A program made the translations under genes and the position numbers. Of a stretch of 64,000 nt of DNA, positions 41,834 to 52,863 are shown piece by piece (the stretch's first letter is position 1; each line of letters opens with the position of its first letter). Source of the DNA: Favolaschia claudopus (Eukaryota; Basidiomycota; Agaricomycetes; Agaricales; Mycenaceae); assembly GCA_037176885.1 (NCBI GenBank), contig JAWWNJ010000180.1, positions 186,001 to 250,000 of the forward strand, in the 5' to 3' direction. Below the pieces are notes generated by a model. It was not told the DNA's origin, searched no databases, and saw nothing but the letters and a program-made list of their open reading frames with translations.

Positions 41834-43432
41834 TCAAGCTTCATCGTCAGTGAACTCAACACCGTCATCGTCGATGTTGTAGTCTGCAACACCACCCAGA
41901 TACTGCCACGCTCCCTCCGCACGAGGTAAGTCAGCTTGGCCTTCTAGCAGCTCCGGCGACTCTTCAAAATTATTGTCAGCATGGTCTATCACATAAGCCA
42001 AGCTGAGCTGGATTTCAGGAGTGAAACAGGTGAGGAGGTCTGTATACACATCCCAGAAAGAGTTAAGGTTGATCTCAGGCATACCGATGTACTGGTAAAG
42101 ACCAGTAATCTGCGCGCCGAATGTCGGAGGAACAAGGTCGAAGATGGGATCATGTTCTTGTCGGCACGCCGAGGGGTTGAGTTGCGCATGAAACGCCACA
42201 CGTCCAGTTCGTGTTGGACCCACGGAATGGCTAGCCATCGGAAGATGAGTCTGAGAATTGTGTCACTATTTTTCTCAAAGATAGTCAAAGAAAGTTTACT
42301 GTTGGAGCGGATCCAAGATGTCCAGCAGAATACGGTCGTTCTCATCGGGATTAGTGCCCAGATTGAAACACGTCTCGTAGGCTACGCAGAAGTTCCGCCT
42401 CAGCACAGACCATGTAGCCTCTGGTTTGACATTCATGGCCTTCTTGTTCACCCAACGGTGCTGCATACTCCCAACAAGTGTTACGTCGAGACGCTGGCGA
42501 GTGGCAGTTTGGCAGTTCGCTATGCCAAAGTTCTCTGGCCCAAGGTCGCTCTGGGATATCATTGGGATTCCTAAACATGATGTGTGAGCGACGTTCAGTT
42601 TTCGGACAACGAACACACCACCAATCTCTCTACACGCATCAATGAAGTAGCTTGTTACGAGTTTGGAATTGCGATTGCTCCACCATATTTTTACCCATGC
42701 TATCCGTCCCGTGAAAGGGTCCATTCCCAAATAAAGCCAAAGCCCAAATCGTTTCCACTTATCATGTTGGTCGAAACATAGGACATCCATCACCCCTGCA
42801 GACCAGAACCGCTTGCGGACAAACCGCTTGGCCTTGCAACGGGCAATGCCTTCACTGTCATGCTCTCTGAGGTACCTCAATAGAACCATCCTAGAATGCA
42901 TGAGCCTCATTCCTTACATTAAGAGACAGGCCTACTCTGATATTTTCACGCCATACAAAAGTCGTAATTTTGCCACCATGTCGCGAGCGCCGAGATTGGG
43001 AAATTTCTGACGGAGCTCATTGTACATGGGCTCGAGGTCTTCCCATGTCACAGCTTGCTTGACCGTGCTATCAACCGACTCAACTGTCAGGTGTGTGTTT
43101 CTCTGAAAGAGAAGCGACTTGCCTCAGCAGCTGGATCTGCTTGCGTCGGCGTTTCACTGTAGATGTACTATAGTTGTGTGAGCTACATAAACGGGCAGCA
43201 TGCTGGGCAGGGAGCACCTCAAGCCATAGACATTCTTGTCAAAGTGGTCCATACACTCTCGAGCAATTTTGCCATCTGAATAACCCAGTGCGAAATATTT
43301 CTGGATCAGCGGCATAAGCTCATCCTCCGGAGCTGAGCTGAGTTAGCGTAGTCCTGAAAATGTCTAGAATCACTCACGACATGGTAGATGTTGATTGGAT
43401 GACTTGGAGGGACCTGCCTTCGCGTTCGACAT
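41834..43432 (-). CDS. Integrase-like protein of a basidiomycete multicopy family
   Basis: ATG at 43432 (MSNAKAG...). Short introns follow, for example GTGAGTGATT...AACTCAG near 43372-43333 and the clean GTAAAC...TCTCAG near 42300-42251. The N-terminal part (KYFALGYSDGKIARECMDHF...) looks like a winged-helix DNA-binding region. A second helical block (FPNLGARDMVAKLRLLYG) precedes an RNase H-fold core: FDQHDKWKRFGLWLYLGMDP with candidate first aspartate, then QSDLGPENFG with the second. The motif HRWVNKKAMNVKPEATW is typical of this family. After PRRADKN the frame jumps to HDPIFDLVPP, so a small deletion or shift exists near 42150. Role unknown; probably domesticated from, or belonging to, a transposon. 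Confidence 0.65.
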
Positions 43433-43493
43433 GAAAGTTAAGAGAGAGAATAGAGATCAACAAACAAACAACAACTCTCTCTTCGCGTGATTC

Positions 43494-44675
43494 ATGCGCG
43501 ACCTCCCTCAAGAGCTTGTGGATCATACCCTGGACAATTTTGCTCATGATCTTGAAACATTGAAGGTCTGCTCTTTGGTTTGTACCCGGTGGACACCTCG
43601 CGCTCGGTCTCATTTGTTTTCGGACATTCGACTTGATACTATGCGTCAAGTCGAGTGGCTGGCCAATCTCCTCGATGCAAATCCCACCCTGGCAGGACTC
43701 ATCCGAAAACTCGAGATGTGGTTTGATGCCGACTTCCAGGCCATCCGTAGACGGGCCAAAGCTTTGTTGCCAATTCTCGCTCGATGATGCCTCATCAAGC
43801 AGCTTACTCTTTGCTGCGGCCCAGGAGAACGAGAATTCTACATGCCAGCATGGTTTATCAAGATGGTAGTCGGAGTTATGAGTGAGTACAATTGGTTCGA
43901 GCATGACTTTGCGAGGTTACAAGAATCACAAAGATCGTACTTCATTTCGAAAACTTCATCTCGTTAACTGGGATTTCCCAACTTTGGACATCATCCCAAG
44001 GGTAGCTGCTCTCCAAGAGCTGGAGATCAGCACCTCCCGCTTTGGATTTCCCTCTCCATCCCACTCTCGCTATCCTGGCCAGCAAACAGTCACTTTCGCT
44101 GGTAAGAACATTGGCCCTTTCCCATTGCGCTTTCGATGTTTCAGACCTTCAGAAATGGGTGAATAAATCAACACGTACCTTTCATCTCAAGATCAGTAGC
44201 TCTCAGAGAGCAGTGCTTGTGCTGCGACCCGATTTACTTTGGGCCTTGGCACGTAGCATTCATACAGATTGCTGCCTCTGCAGGTATGTGTGTAAATGTT
44301 GATGCTGTGCCGGTCTCTGACCTTTCTTTCCCTCAGCCCGCCATTTGGAATACGATCCATTGTTGAAGTTGGATTTGCAGGACTTCAAAGCAAACTACAT
44401 TTGCTGAACTTGGCGGCCTAGCACCCACTCATCAGGCCCCGAATATCGAGTCTGTGCAGGCTTGGATGGAGGGTTTGCGGCTTCGAAATGGCCAACTTCT
44501 CAGGTTGCATCTTCCGCGGGTCTTCTGGGCAAGGTTTGAGGCAGGTTTAAAGGCGAATCCCACTCTCGAACTCGTAGCCTTAGATATTGTGCCAAATGAT
44601 GTATATGACGATCCCGATCCTACGGTACCATCTAATCTACTACATTTGTTATTAGAGAGATCTAGTAGTAGTTAG
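43494..44675 (+). pseudogene. F-box protein gene, probably damaged
   Basis: ATG at 43494 begins MRDLPQELVDHTLDNFAHD, and CSLVCTRWTPRARSHLF completes a typical fungal F-box. Such proteins recruit targets to SCF ubiquitin ligases. In-frame continuation after a TGA at 43785-43787 (CLIKQLTLCCGPGEREFYMPAW) shows the stop interrupts coding sequence. Later blocks (LHLVNWDFPTLDIIPRVAALQELEIST, and LRLHLPRVFWARFEAGLKANPTLELVALDI near the end) have leucine-rich-repeat character but lie in more than one frame, so introns or shifts intervene. It converges with the gene on the other strand, 75 bp away. Confidence 0.6.
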
Positions 44676-44749
44676 CTGCAAATCCTCTTGTGATTCGGTA
44701 TAATGATACAATCTATATAGATTACAAGTCGACAAAAGTGAGGAGTGCT

Positions 44750-46490
44750 CTATATAGCAGCCTGAAAAAAAAATGTGAGAAGATCGGAGTAAAAGGCGGA
44801 CAAAGCCTACCATGCACGAGTCGATAGCTGTCTGAATGCTCTTATCTTCAATGTCCAACGGTATGCAGAACGCCTGGTGATTAGCCCGACGACAATTGGC
44901 CCCTTTCACCCATGCTCCACTATTCGCTCTCGCCTGCCTAGCCATCGAAAGAAAGTCGTGCTTTTGGAGCCGCAGACGATACTCCCACCGACCAACCTTG
45001 CAGAGTAGATGCTCCACGAAAAGGGTGCCGAATCCAAGGCGTTTCTTGTCGTCATCACAAAGGTGCGTGTCAAGATGATTGTACACCACCAGATATGCAG
45101 CTACAATCGATGCGTAGCCTGTATTGAGATTGAACCCCAGCTGTGTCAGCCCATTGTAAGCCCCGAGCGTCTTATTGCTGGCGATCCAAGCACCGACTTC
45201 TTCAGGGGCCGGTGGCGTACAGATCCCGAGAAAGACCAGATTGTTGGCGAATTGGAGAGGGGTGAGGCCAGACTGAAATCCTAACACTTTGAGATCAATG
45301 ATGAATTTCAGCGCATCTGCCCACGACTTCTTGTCCCCGGTGTAAGTCTCTGGGTTTTTGCCTAAAAGATCACCCAAAAAACCACACCAAAGAGTCTGAA
45401 CACGCTCTGAGAAATACGGGCCAAACTTCTCGAGAAGTGTATACTTGCGCTTGTGGTCGCCTTTACCTATGGTCGGCTGAAGCAAGAGATGGTTGCTAGC
45501 CTGTCCCCAGATGCAGGCGTTGAAGGTTTGCTTATAACCAGCAAGAGATGTGGCTCGAGAGCTAGCGCCGGCGTGGTAGTCTGCAAGGATTGTGATATTG
45601 TTGAGCTCCGCCGCTTCGAAGTGCGCCACACACTCCATCAAGTCGTTAAAAGCCATCGGAAATTTGCCTCACTTGGGGTCAAGACCATTCAAGAGGAAGT
45701 CTAATGTTTTGTTGCCCTGGCCAGTGCCCATGTAAGCGAGCAAGCGAGAAATGCCCTGTCGCTCAGTGAGCTTGGATGGTGGAAGAGATCGAATGAGCAG
45801 CTGCGCGTAGTTGGAGAACTGACGGGCTGGGTCAGTCTGGTCCCGATCGAACTGCACTCGCCCTTGAGTAGGATGGCGACCCTGCAAGACATTGAGGAGA
45901 AGGGGATCACCGGCTGGAAAGTCGCGAAGCTCGTTGCACCGCTCCCGTAGCAAAAGTGCAATAGCGCCGGGATGAGGTGCGTCTTTATCAGGGAGAAGCG
46001 AGTTTATTGTTGGTGGCTGATATAGAACCGTTCTCTTTCTGCCGCCTTTCTGCCGTTTATCCAAAATTGGCGCTTCTTGTGCTTCATCGTAGAGAAGGTT
46101 GGGATTGAGATAGTGTTCGTCATTGAGTGCGACCCCATAGTGGAGCTCAAGAAGACCACGGTGGACCAAGCGCGCTGACTGAGCCATAGAATCAAGAATG
46201 GAAGGATACATATCGAGCCGCTCCGCTAACCAATCTGAAAGTGGCGCTAAAGTACGCTGTGGATCCCGGAGCACAGCAGACGCAAATCGAGACTCTTTCT
46301 CCAGATGCGAAGGGAACTTTCGGCAAGGGGCAGCCAGTATTCCTCCAATATCTGACGAAGCTAGAATAGACTCATCGCCCCCACATGCATCAACAATGCA
46401 CTGCAGCACAGCGCCACGCGCAATGGCTCTGCTCTTCACAAGATCAGGGTCTGGCTTTCGCTGACCTCGCTGGGGCAATGACTGTTCCAT
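44750..46490 (-). CDS. Unrecognised protein, about 580 codons with one in-frame TGA
   Basis: From ATG 46490 (MEQSLPQRGQRKPDPDL) a frame runs to a TGA at 45671-45669, continues in the same frame with GKFPMAFNDLMECVAHFEAAEL and stays open for about 300 codons. An intron near 44808-44761 (GTAGGCTTTG...TTTTTCAG) leads to a short last exon ending at TAG 44750. Composition on both sides of the TGA looks coding, with no typical intron around it. Either the copy is a pseudogene (CGA to TGA would explain it) or two genes abut with 12 nt between. I recognise no domain. Confidence 0.5.
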
Positions 46491-46668
46491 CTTTAGAACC
46501 GGAGGCAACACCAGCTCCGAAGACCAGACTGCTTGCAGGAGAACGGCACTGCACTCTTAAACAGCATCTATAGTCTTCAGACTAGTGTGGCGTTTAGGCA
46601 GAGAAAGAGATATTCGTTTAGTCTTGTTCTCCCCTAAAGCATAAGGAGTGAAGGTAAAATTTTACGCA

Positions 46669-47591
46669 CTACAACTCAGCAAAAGTTTTCCATTCATCGT
46701 ACTCCGGGCCATACGACTTCCATCTAACACGCCATATAGGCTCTATCTTCATGTGAACGTTAGCTACGGCATCATTCAAAATAAGAAACACACTACGCAC
46801 ACCAGTCGTGTCAACCTCGACAATAGACTCCACTTCATAGCTATCGCTATCACTGTTTGAAGGACTGAGCGCTGTGTCACCTTCCACCTGGGAAGAGGAA
46901 GAGACGACATCCATTGGTATTAACCGGGATGTAGAGGCAACAGGCGCAGGGCAGGAACCTTCTCCCCCAGAGCCAGAGATATAATAGGCACAACGCACTC
47001 AGATATAAGGCGAGACGATCTCGCTACTAATGTCGGCTCAGCAGACGGAGAAATTACAGTGGAGAGATCCTCAGGTGCTGGACGAGGGCTAGAAGGATTG
47101 ATAGGGAGTGTCATTGGCACGGCTTCTGCCACCACCACAGTATGCTTGGAAATCGGGTTGGCATCTAAAATCTTCGAACGCGCTACAAACTGGGCAAACT
47201 TGGGGCCATTGGGGGGAAGACGAATCCTGAAAAAAGTTAGTTAATATATGGAAGTGCACTTGTGTAGGCACGCACCACGGAACAGAGTTATCAACTTGGA
47301 TCACCTCGTCGTTGCCATCCAGCGTCACAAACCAGATTGTCTATAGAAGGATGTTAACATAAGAATGTATATGGGTGCATGACAATACCTTGCCCTCGAC
47401 CACTTGGCGTTTCACAATACTATCCACTATATGCTCGGGTTGCAGGTCAGCAACAGGAGTAACTTGCGGAAGCGCGATTGAGGCAGGAACCCGGTCCAGA
47501 ACGGTGTAGACGAGATAGGGGTCGCAGGAGGATTGCCGCCAGAATTGTGCAAGAAATCACTGGCCCGACCGGAGATTCCAGCGTTAGACAT
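46669..47591 (-). CDS. Chromodomain-like protein
   Basis: ATG at 47591 (MSNAGISGRASD). Several short introns follow, including one with GTATTG...CTATAG borders near 47390-47341 and one ending CTTTTTTCAG near 47226. Exon pieces read VVEGKTIWFVTLDG...VPW and IRLPPNGPKFAQFVARSK. The C-terminus has YEVESIVEVD ... WRVRWKSYGPEYDEWKTFAEL, which matches the two halves of a chromodomain (methyl-lysine reader fold) with an insertion of about 25 residues between them. The reading between about 46990 and 47010 needs an intron or shift I could not fix. Possibly a transposon-derived chromodomain. Confidence 0.5.
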
Positions 47592-47782
47592 AGTGATGGT
47601 TGTGTGTGGTAAAAGAACAGAAGACAACGAAGTTCAGAGGCCAGAAGAAGCTGTCGAGAGCGTTGATGACAAGAAATTCGATCATTGATCGCTGTCTCAA
47701 CGCTCTTAGTCAGCCGGCTTTGCGCTCACGCTCGCAAGCTCACTTTGAGCGCGAGCTGTCAGCTTTGCCGTGTTGATACCGG

Positions 47783-47880
47783 TCATTTTCGTTTCTGAAT
47801 ATCGGGATTGATGGAGTTGATGGCCTCGCAGGCCGACTGATACATATCAGCTAGCCGCGTTTTCGTTTTCGATTCTCGTT
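47783..47880 (+). repeat. Short repeat with TTTTCGTTTC ends, copy 3
   Basis: Homologous over its length to 6094-6190 (inverted), sharing the ATCAGCTAGCCGCG block, and at its ends to 6676-6766. Confidence 0.5.
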
Positions 47881-48194
47881 TATACCGGGCAAGACTACAG
47901 CCTGGTTGACCGTTGGCTCTTGACCCAAGGTCAAGACCCGGGTCAACCCCAACACTGTATTAGGTTGTATCTAAACTTTTGAGTTGGACGACTTTCCCGG
48001 TAATTCCTTAATATCATCTTGCCTTGTCTGCCATCCAAGCGACAATTCACGGTGTACTTCCTGACTATACATCCCGCTACGAAGTTCCCCTTCATATCTC
48101 AGGAACTTACTGCGTTGACGTTCTCGATGTCGATCTTCGCGTCGTGGTTGATTGAGCTTCCATTCGTGATCAAGTGCTTCGTCTACAGTGGCGG

Positions 48195-48538
48195 CAAAAT
48201 CTGATGTCACCCCCAAAAAACGAAATTCTCATCAATTCAACTCGTTTTCTTTTCTGTGCCCTGTTTTCTGTGGTCGGACCTTTCACAGTGCATTCAAGAC
48301 ATAGATTTAAAACACATGCACCCCTTTTCTATCTTAGGATACCTCAAAAATTGACACTTTTTGGGCAAGACTTTCCAATCATCTTTGGCCAAGTCCTCCT
48401 CAATCTTGCTTTCACACGCAGTGTATCTGCCGTGCCAATGGATCTGTGCCCTTGTCGCCCCCAGACGGCGATGGCAAGGGCAGAATTAGAGGTGGTTTGA
48501 TAAAAATTTCCTTTTTTTGGGGGTGACATCAGATTTTG
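48195..48538. mobile_element. 344-bp MITE with CAAAATCTGATGTCACCCCC TIRs
   Basis: Inverted terminal repeats of about 33 bp enclose a sequence without coding content. No target duplication could be seen, so the class stays open. Confidence 0.6.
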
Positions 48539-48690
48539 ACCCGACTGTGATCTGTTGAAGGAGACAAATCTCCACATCATGATACAATATATGACTGAAG
48601 TACAACATACCACAATGCGGGAATGCTTTCGACCTCCGTTCACCCTGTTCTACTTTCCGTCTCAGCTTCTGCGCTCGCGACTGTTCCTAT

Positions 48691-49225
48691 CAAGGGCCTT
48701 CGGAGATAAGAAATTTCCTTATATAGAAGGGGGGGAGGGGGGTCCCAAGGGCCTCGAGAAAAAACTTTCATATCATTTTTTGTAACTCGGTTCTGAGGGT
48801 TGTATGCAGCAGATATATGCTAGGTACGTTGTTCTGCAGCCTTATTTTAGCAATTCAGTACTTCAGATCCAACTCTGGCCACCATTGTCACCGTCAGATG
48901 GGTTTGACCGCCGCTCAGGCCTCTCGGCAGCTCGGCTGTCAGTGTGTATGCTGTTGTTTGGTCCAGAAGACTGGTTGCTGACATTGAGAAATATCAATTT
49001 TGCACAGTGCAGGTACGTGGAACTGTGCAAAATAACAGATTGTTCGCTTCAAATGCTGATGTTGAGTCCGAAAACACATAAATTTGATACTGGGCGGTGG
49101 GAAGATCACGTGAATTTACCATATAAGGCATATTACGGCAGCAGGACGGGAGGGGGGGTCGCCCGAAGTCGCTGAAAAAAAAACTTCGACCCCCGGTACG
49201 GAATTCGCGGATCAGTATCCCCTTG
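48691..49225 (+). mobile_element. hAT-like MITE, copy A
   Basis: The ends CAAGGGCCTTC...ATCCCCTTG (CAAGGG TIR) are bordered by the 8-bp duplication GTTCCTAT (48683-48690 and 49226-49233), as in hAT transposons. A copy of high identity lies inverted at 62832-63378 with a different duplication, proving mobility. No transposase. Confidence 0.85.
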
Positions 49226-49235
49226 GTTCCTATCC

Positions 49236-49700
49236 TATACTTGAAAAGAGGGCCAGGCCATCAGTCGCGTGACTTTTGACAGAAAATCACGGGGTCAATG
49301 TCGAGATGTTGAGATCGTACTAGACGTCGCGAGCGGAGCGAGCGCAGCGGGGTTTGGGGCGGCCAGCCCCAACAAGCTGTGCGACCGAACGTAGGCACAC
49401 CGGCGAGCGCAGCGAGTCGGTCGTGCCGGAGGCAGGGAGCTAAAGCTTGTACATGAAAACACAAGGATCAGCTCACGTGAAAAGTAACGTGACTTTGACA
49501 CGAAACCACGGGACCATGTCGAGATGTTGCTGCCGGCTGTCGAGATGTTGCTCCTGGTTCCCACGAACCTTCCCGACGGCGCCGCGCACCGCGAGTGCAG
49601 CGCAAGAAAAAAACCCGCGGGGTTTGGGGCGGAGCCCCGACAAGCTGTGCACCAGCCGTAGGGAGGGACGCGAGCGCATAAGCTTGTATTCTTTGATATC
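49236..49700 (+). repeat. GC-rich dispersed repeat, tandem array of two to three units
   Basis: 49236-49452 matches 3449-3661. It is followed by diverged units starting ACATGAAAACACA (49451 and 49706) with CCGACGGCGCCGCGC-type blocks and ending AAGCTTGT. The units share ATGTCGAGATGTTG and AAAATCACGGGG words. Confidence 0.55.
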
Positions 49701-50354
49701 CAAATACATGAAAACACAGGGTGACGTTAGTAACGTGACTTTTGACAGAAAATCACGGGGTCCCCGGCGCCACGCGCCGGCGAGTGCGAGCCAAGGGGTG
49801 TTCACCGGCAAAAGCCGATTGCTGCATCGCCAGCATCACTCCCACGGACGATATGCTGGGATAGACGGGTCTTAGTCTCATGCCCCAGATTGCAGCATTG
49901 TGGCCTGTTCTTTGAACAGATCGTACAGTGTTGCGCTGTTTTTATTTTACCACCACTTGATCGAACCGACGAGGTATTTACTTGTATTTACCTGAGCTTT
50001 TGTAAGCGTAGTCGGTCGTAAACATCGTATCTTCGTATCTTCACTGACCTACCCCCCATCAGCGCCCAGACTTTCTATAAGTAGATCCTTTCTCATCGAC
50101 TCGCCAGAAAGTCTGAGTAGCGAGACTAGATATTGTTTCACTTCCGATCATCGCTCTTCTGGTCTTCAGGCTCGGGCCCACCCCTTCCCAATCCTGATTG
50201 AAACGGCTCACCTCACACATTTACTTTACATGAGGACTCTGAACTTGGTAAATATACTGTATATTTTTTCAAAGACATACTCTGCTCAGATGTATGCTTT
50301 GTATGTACTGTTGGGTCAATAGCGTTTACTTATGTACTGTATCAGTCAAATGGG
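49701..50354. other. Repeat remnants and 5' part of a LINE
   Basis: A further diverged GC-rich unit lies at about 49706-49820. From roughly 50000 on the sequence probably belongs to the 5' UTR of the LINE whose ORF1 starts at 50355. Its true 5' end is not visible. Confidence 0.4.
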
Positions 50355-51605
50355 ATGCCTCTTGATCCCGTACCACCACCTGCTCCGAGGGCGCTCCCTA
50401 GCGCCACTATCCAGAACCTCCACAAAATCATCTACGCTGTGAAACTCCCAAAAACCACCAATGCTAAATTTTGCACCGTTCCTCTTGCTGACTGGAATAC
50501 CATTCGGGCGCTTGCCGCCGCACTTGTACAGCAGCCTGCTGCCAACTCCAAAACCACCCGCATCGACTCCTTGACCACAAAACTCGACACTATCATGACC
50601 AAACTGGAATCCCTACCCAATTTGACCACCCAAACCACTCCAGCATCCATTATCTCCCCAGACAAAACCTACGCTTCTGTCGCTGCCAGCTCACCCGCCA
50701 CGTCACTGGCCCCTTCCCACGTCACCCGTGACACATCACGTGACCTCCTCTTGACCCCAAAGGATCGCCTTCACAAGGCGTTCACCAACGACAGCCACTA
50801 CGCATTCCAACAGCAGTTCAATGCACTGATGGATCGGATGGAGTTTGACTCCCCTGTTCACCCATCTGCCCGTGCTGTTGCGAAATATCGCAATGGAGAC
50901 ATCCGTCTCACCCTCACGGGAGTCGACGAGGTAGAGGTCCTTCGGGACAATCTCGACGGCTGGCTGCCGGCATTCTCTAGTCTGCTCCAGGCTCGCTCTC
51001 CATCCTTTGCTGTTGTCATGCATCGTGTGCCTACTGACTTTGAAGTTGGTAAGCTTAAGGGCACGGTCCGTGCAGACAATGACTCATGGGAGAACGACAT
51101 TTTGGAGCTAGCACTTGCGAATGAAATTGACCATCAGAATCTGGTCCGAGTTCACTGGATCGGACGCCGTTCCAGCGAGCAGGTTCGTAGGACCAAGAAA
51201 TTCTCATCACTCGTTCTTCACTTCAACGACTTGGATGTGGCGAACTATTTCATTACGAATAAGCTCGCCCTCTATGGCCACCTTCATCGCACCGAGAAAT
51301 AGTGCCCGCAGCCCCTCCAATGCTTCAACTGCTACCGGTTTGGACACATTGCTGCGCAGTGTAAACGCTCTGCTGTTTGCGGCACCTGCGCCTCCGACCA
51401 CCCCACTTCCAACTGCCACTGCCCCCATAAGACTCCCTGCCGTACCAACTCCACTGGATGCTCCCATATCGTGCTCAAATGCGCCCTCCGGGAATGCGGC
51501 GGGCAGCACCGATCCACTGATCCTGCATGTCCCGTCCGTCAGTCGATTCTTCGTCGCATCGCAGCCGAGCACCATGCATCGGGGCCGTTCTTCCGTGCGG
51601 AATAA
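50355..51605 (+). pseudogene. LINE ORF1 (Gag-like) without ORF2
   Basis: A frame of 417 codons from ATG 50355 encodes a nucleic-acid-binding ORF1 protein: a coiled-coil-like N-terminus, a middle RNA-binding region, then zinc knuckles CFNCYRFGHIAAQC (C-x2-C-x4-H-x4-C), CGTCASDHPTSNC and a final CGGQHRSTDPAC. A TAG at 51300-51302 interrupts it directly before the knuckles. The stop at 51603-51605 is followed by only about 135 bp of untranslated sequence, and no endonuclease or reverse transcriptase frame follows. The copy therefore could move only with proteins supplied in trans. It differs from the LINE fragment at 12167. Confidence 0.8.
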
Positions 51606-51797
51606 CTCTCCCAATGCCAATCCCTGCTCCCTCCTCTTGCCTTCCCACCCTCATGTATATTCAATTTTCCTGCTCGCCCTCACCCCCGGGATTACTCTCA
51701 CTAAACCCACGAAAACCACTCCCACCTATATATAATCAATAGTAGAAATCTCATGTTTAGAGTAGAATCATACGCCGTAAACGGCGTGCAGTTACTA

Positions 51798-52267
51798 TGG
51801 TGCACATCGCATAAACACCACCAAATAGGTCCCATCACGGATGCCATCATTGATGTCTCAAATCGCCCAACAAAAAACCAAATTTTATATTGCATTTTCT
51901 GGACTGAAATCTCATGGAGGGCTTCTACTGGGCTTCTTCAAAACGCTAGGGGAAGGACATAAGTTGCAGCCAATAGCTTTCCAACGACTTTGGGAGCATG
52001 TAACTCGGCGTCCGGACTTATGGCTACCCAATAAGGATATGTGTCGTAAGCACACGTGAGTGATTGATTGATCGTATCAGTGATGTCTCAAATCCATGCC
52101 GTGACAAATATATTTATTGTGAGTTTTGAGCGGATGAGAAATCCCCCTAGAGGGTTTAGTCTACTATCTAATCGGAGTGTTTTGGCCAGAGGATCAGGCG
52201 TGGGAAGGCTCTGATGTGGTGCAATAAATTTCGTTCCTGTTTGGTGGTGTTTATGCGATGTGCACCA
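51798..52267. mobile_element. 470-bp MITE with TGGTGCACATCGC TIRs
   Basis: TIRs of about 28 bp (TGGTGCACATCGCATAAACA...) are flanked by TA (51796-51797, 52268-52269). It lies directly behind the ORF1-only LINE. Confidence 0.8.
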
Positions 52268-52863
52268 TATAAAAATGGAACTTTCTTATTATTATTATCA
52301 GTCAAATGCACTGCTTGAGATGTATTTGGTGTTGAAAACTCCGACACGGAATCCAACAAGCTCCCCCACTAGTAGGCCGGGATACCGGCATACAAACCTA
52401 CGTTCCACGGCCCGAGGCAAGTTCTCGCCCGCATCAGCCAAAGAGCGTGACACAGCCTTAGACTCGTTCCGTAACAGATGATTCTCTCTCCGCGTCCAGC
52501 GTTTTCCCGCTCCCTGCGTCCAACCTGCGTCCCTGAAAAATCCACAAGAGAGATTACAAGATCCTGGGACTCTCCCAAGTTGCATCTGAGCCTTTCTTGA
52601 TTTAAATACATGTTAAATATTCATCAATCAACTAGTATCAGTTTCGAGCCACTCCAATAATCGGCCGAGCCACGGGTTGAATTTTCCCTTTCCTTCCTTC
52701 CCGTCTCTCCTCCTTTTTTTTTTTCTTTTTCTTTCTCCCCGGTTTCCTTCTCCAAAAAATGAGAGAGAATGTATAGAAATTTATCTTCGGGCAAAAAGGG
52801 GATCGCAACGCCGTGGAAAAAAAGGGAGTTTGAGATACGGTCCTATGCTATATTGTTCTGCAC
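52268..52863. other. No supported gene
   Basis: Pyrimidine-rich stretch at 52680-52745; otherwise no recognisable structure. Confidence 0.4.

Noticed and set aside
41834..43432. Retroviral-type integrase of an adjacent retrotransposon
   Set aside because: The gene has its own spliceosomal introns and no RT, protease or LTR nearby; it belongs to a stand-alone integrase-like family.
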